Assembly (NCBI GenBank): GCA_017630995.1
Contig: JAGBUD010000092.1
Coordinates: forward strand, 1-5,248
Reading direction: 5' to 3'
Source: Clostridia bacterium
GTDB taxonomy: Bacteria > Bacillota_A > Clostridia > Oscillospirales > CAG-272
Length of the DNA stretch: 5,248 bases
The position numbers and the translations under genes are program-made. Below are positions 5,028-5,248 of the stretch, piece by piece. The notes beneath the pieces were generated by a model that saw only the letters and a list, made by a program, of their open reading frames with translations, was not told the DNA's origin and ran no database searches. How positions within the stretch are numbered: the first letter of the stretch is position 1; each line of letters opens with the position of its first letter.

Positions 5028-5248
5028 ATGATTCAAAAATTGATCCCAAAGAAAAATCTCATATTGATTATTTGTGCTACCGTTTTACTTATGTCTTGGA
5101 TATTAGCATTGATATTCGGTAACAGAGAAGACAAGTTGGTGGTTCTTATCCTTTCTCTCATTATCCCCTTTGTTGTATATGGCTTTGTTCGTTTGATGTA
5201 TAAAGTGGTACATATAAATGCTTCGCCCAAGGAGATGTCTTTTTTCTA
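5028..5248 (+). CDS. Small membrane protein of unknown function (3' partial)
   Basis: The start is an ATG 7 nt after a consensus AAGGAG (5015-5020), itself downstream of a near-ideal promoter at 4965-4993. The frame stays open to the end of the window, with 73 residues visible. A short basic N-terminus (K4, K8, K9) precedes a hydrophobic segment at about 11-30, a short polar loop NREDK (32-36), and a second hydrophobic segment at about 37-56, followed by a basic/polar stretch. This gives two predicted transmembrane helices in a hairpin, with the N-terminus probably inside by the positive-inside rule. No family is recognised from this fragment. It is transcribed separately from the tRNA and nothing visible links it to the TIR cassette. 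Confidence 0.75.
   Translation, partial: MIQKLIPKKNLILIICATVLLMSWILALIFGNREDKLVVLILSLIIPFVVYGFVRLMYKVVHINASPKEMSFF

Overview
The window looks like a fragment of a moderate-GC Firmicutes/Clostridia-type chromosome, perhaps an uncultured gut anaerobe. The clues are strong AAGGAG-type ribosome binding sites, TTGACA/TATAAT promoters (two with an extended TGn -10), intrinsic terminators with U-tracts, and a tRNA with encoded CCA. The taxonomy is inferred from these traits, not read from a marker gene.

Positions 3-3288 (+ strand) hold a three-gene cassette whose promoter lies upstream of the window. Gene 1 is 5'-truncated and ends in a ryanodine-receptor-like (RyR) domain behind a TrkA-N/Rossmann-like segment. 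Gene 2 overlaps gene 1 by 4 nt (ATGA) and encodes a divergent TIR-like domain that seems to lack the catalytic glutamate. Gene 3 follows after 17 nt with its own AAGGAG and encodes a TIR domain with an intact NADase-type glutamate. The C-terminal halves of genes 2 and 3 align with each other (FxxCKI ... GxxAE ... VPVH[K/R]xxG ... TG ... LSL ... RL...F..NF), so the two TIR proteins are diverged paralogues sharing an unrecognised C-terminal domain. The layout suggests a nucleotide-centred conflict or signalling system: a putative nucleotide-sensing RyR protein, a pseudo-TIR and a catalytic TIR. Function is inferred; no effector outcome can be read from sequence. This is the best candidate here for an undescribed system.

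A long hairpin at 3355-3399 ends the cassette and also serves a convergent sugar-phosphate isomerase/epimerase-like TIM-barrel gene (3449-4282, - strand), which has its own promoter at 4391-4419 and is probably unrelated to the cassette.

Positions 4544-4701 form a complete tRNA-Gln(CTG) unit: promoter, tRNA with CCA, terminator. Downstream, 4702-4946 contains no gene but a dense set of perfect hairpins. It ends in a 14-nt exact copy of the tRNA 3' end (4933-4946), and other short pieces match the tRNA in the same order or in antisense. This resembles an attachment-site scar, a small tRNA-targeting element or a decayed tRNA copy. A new promoter (4965-4993) then drives a small two-helix membrane protein that runs off the window end.
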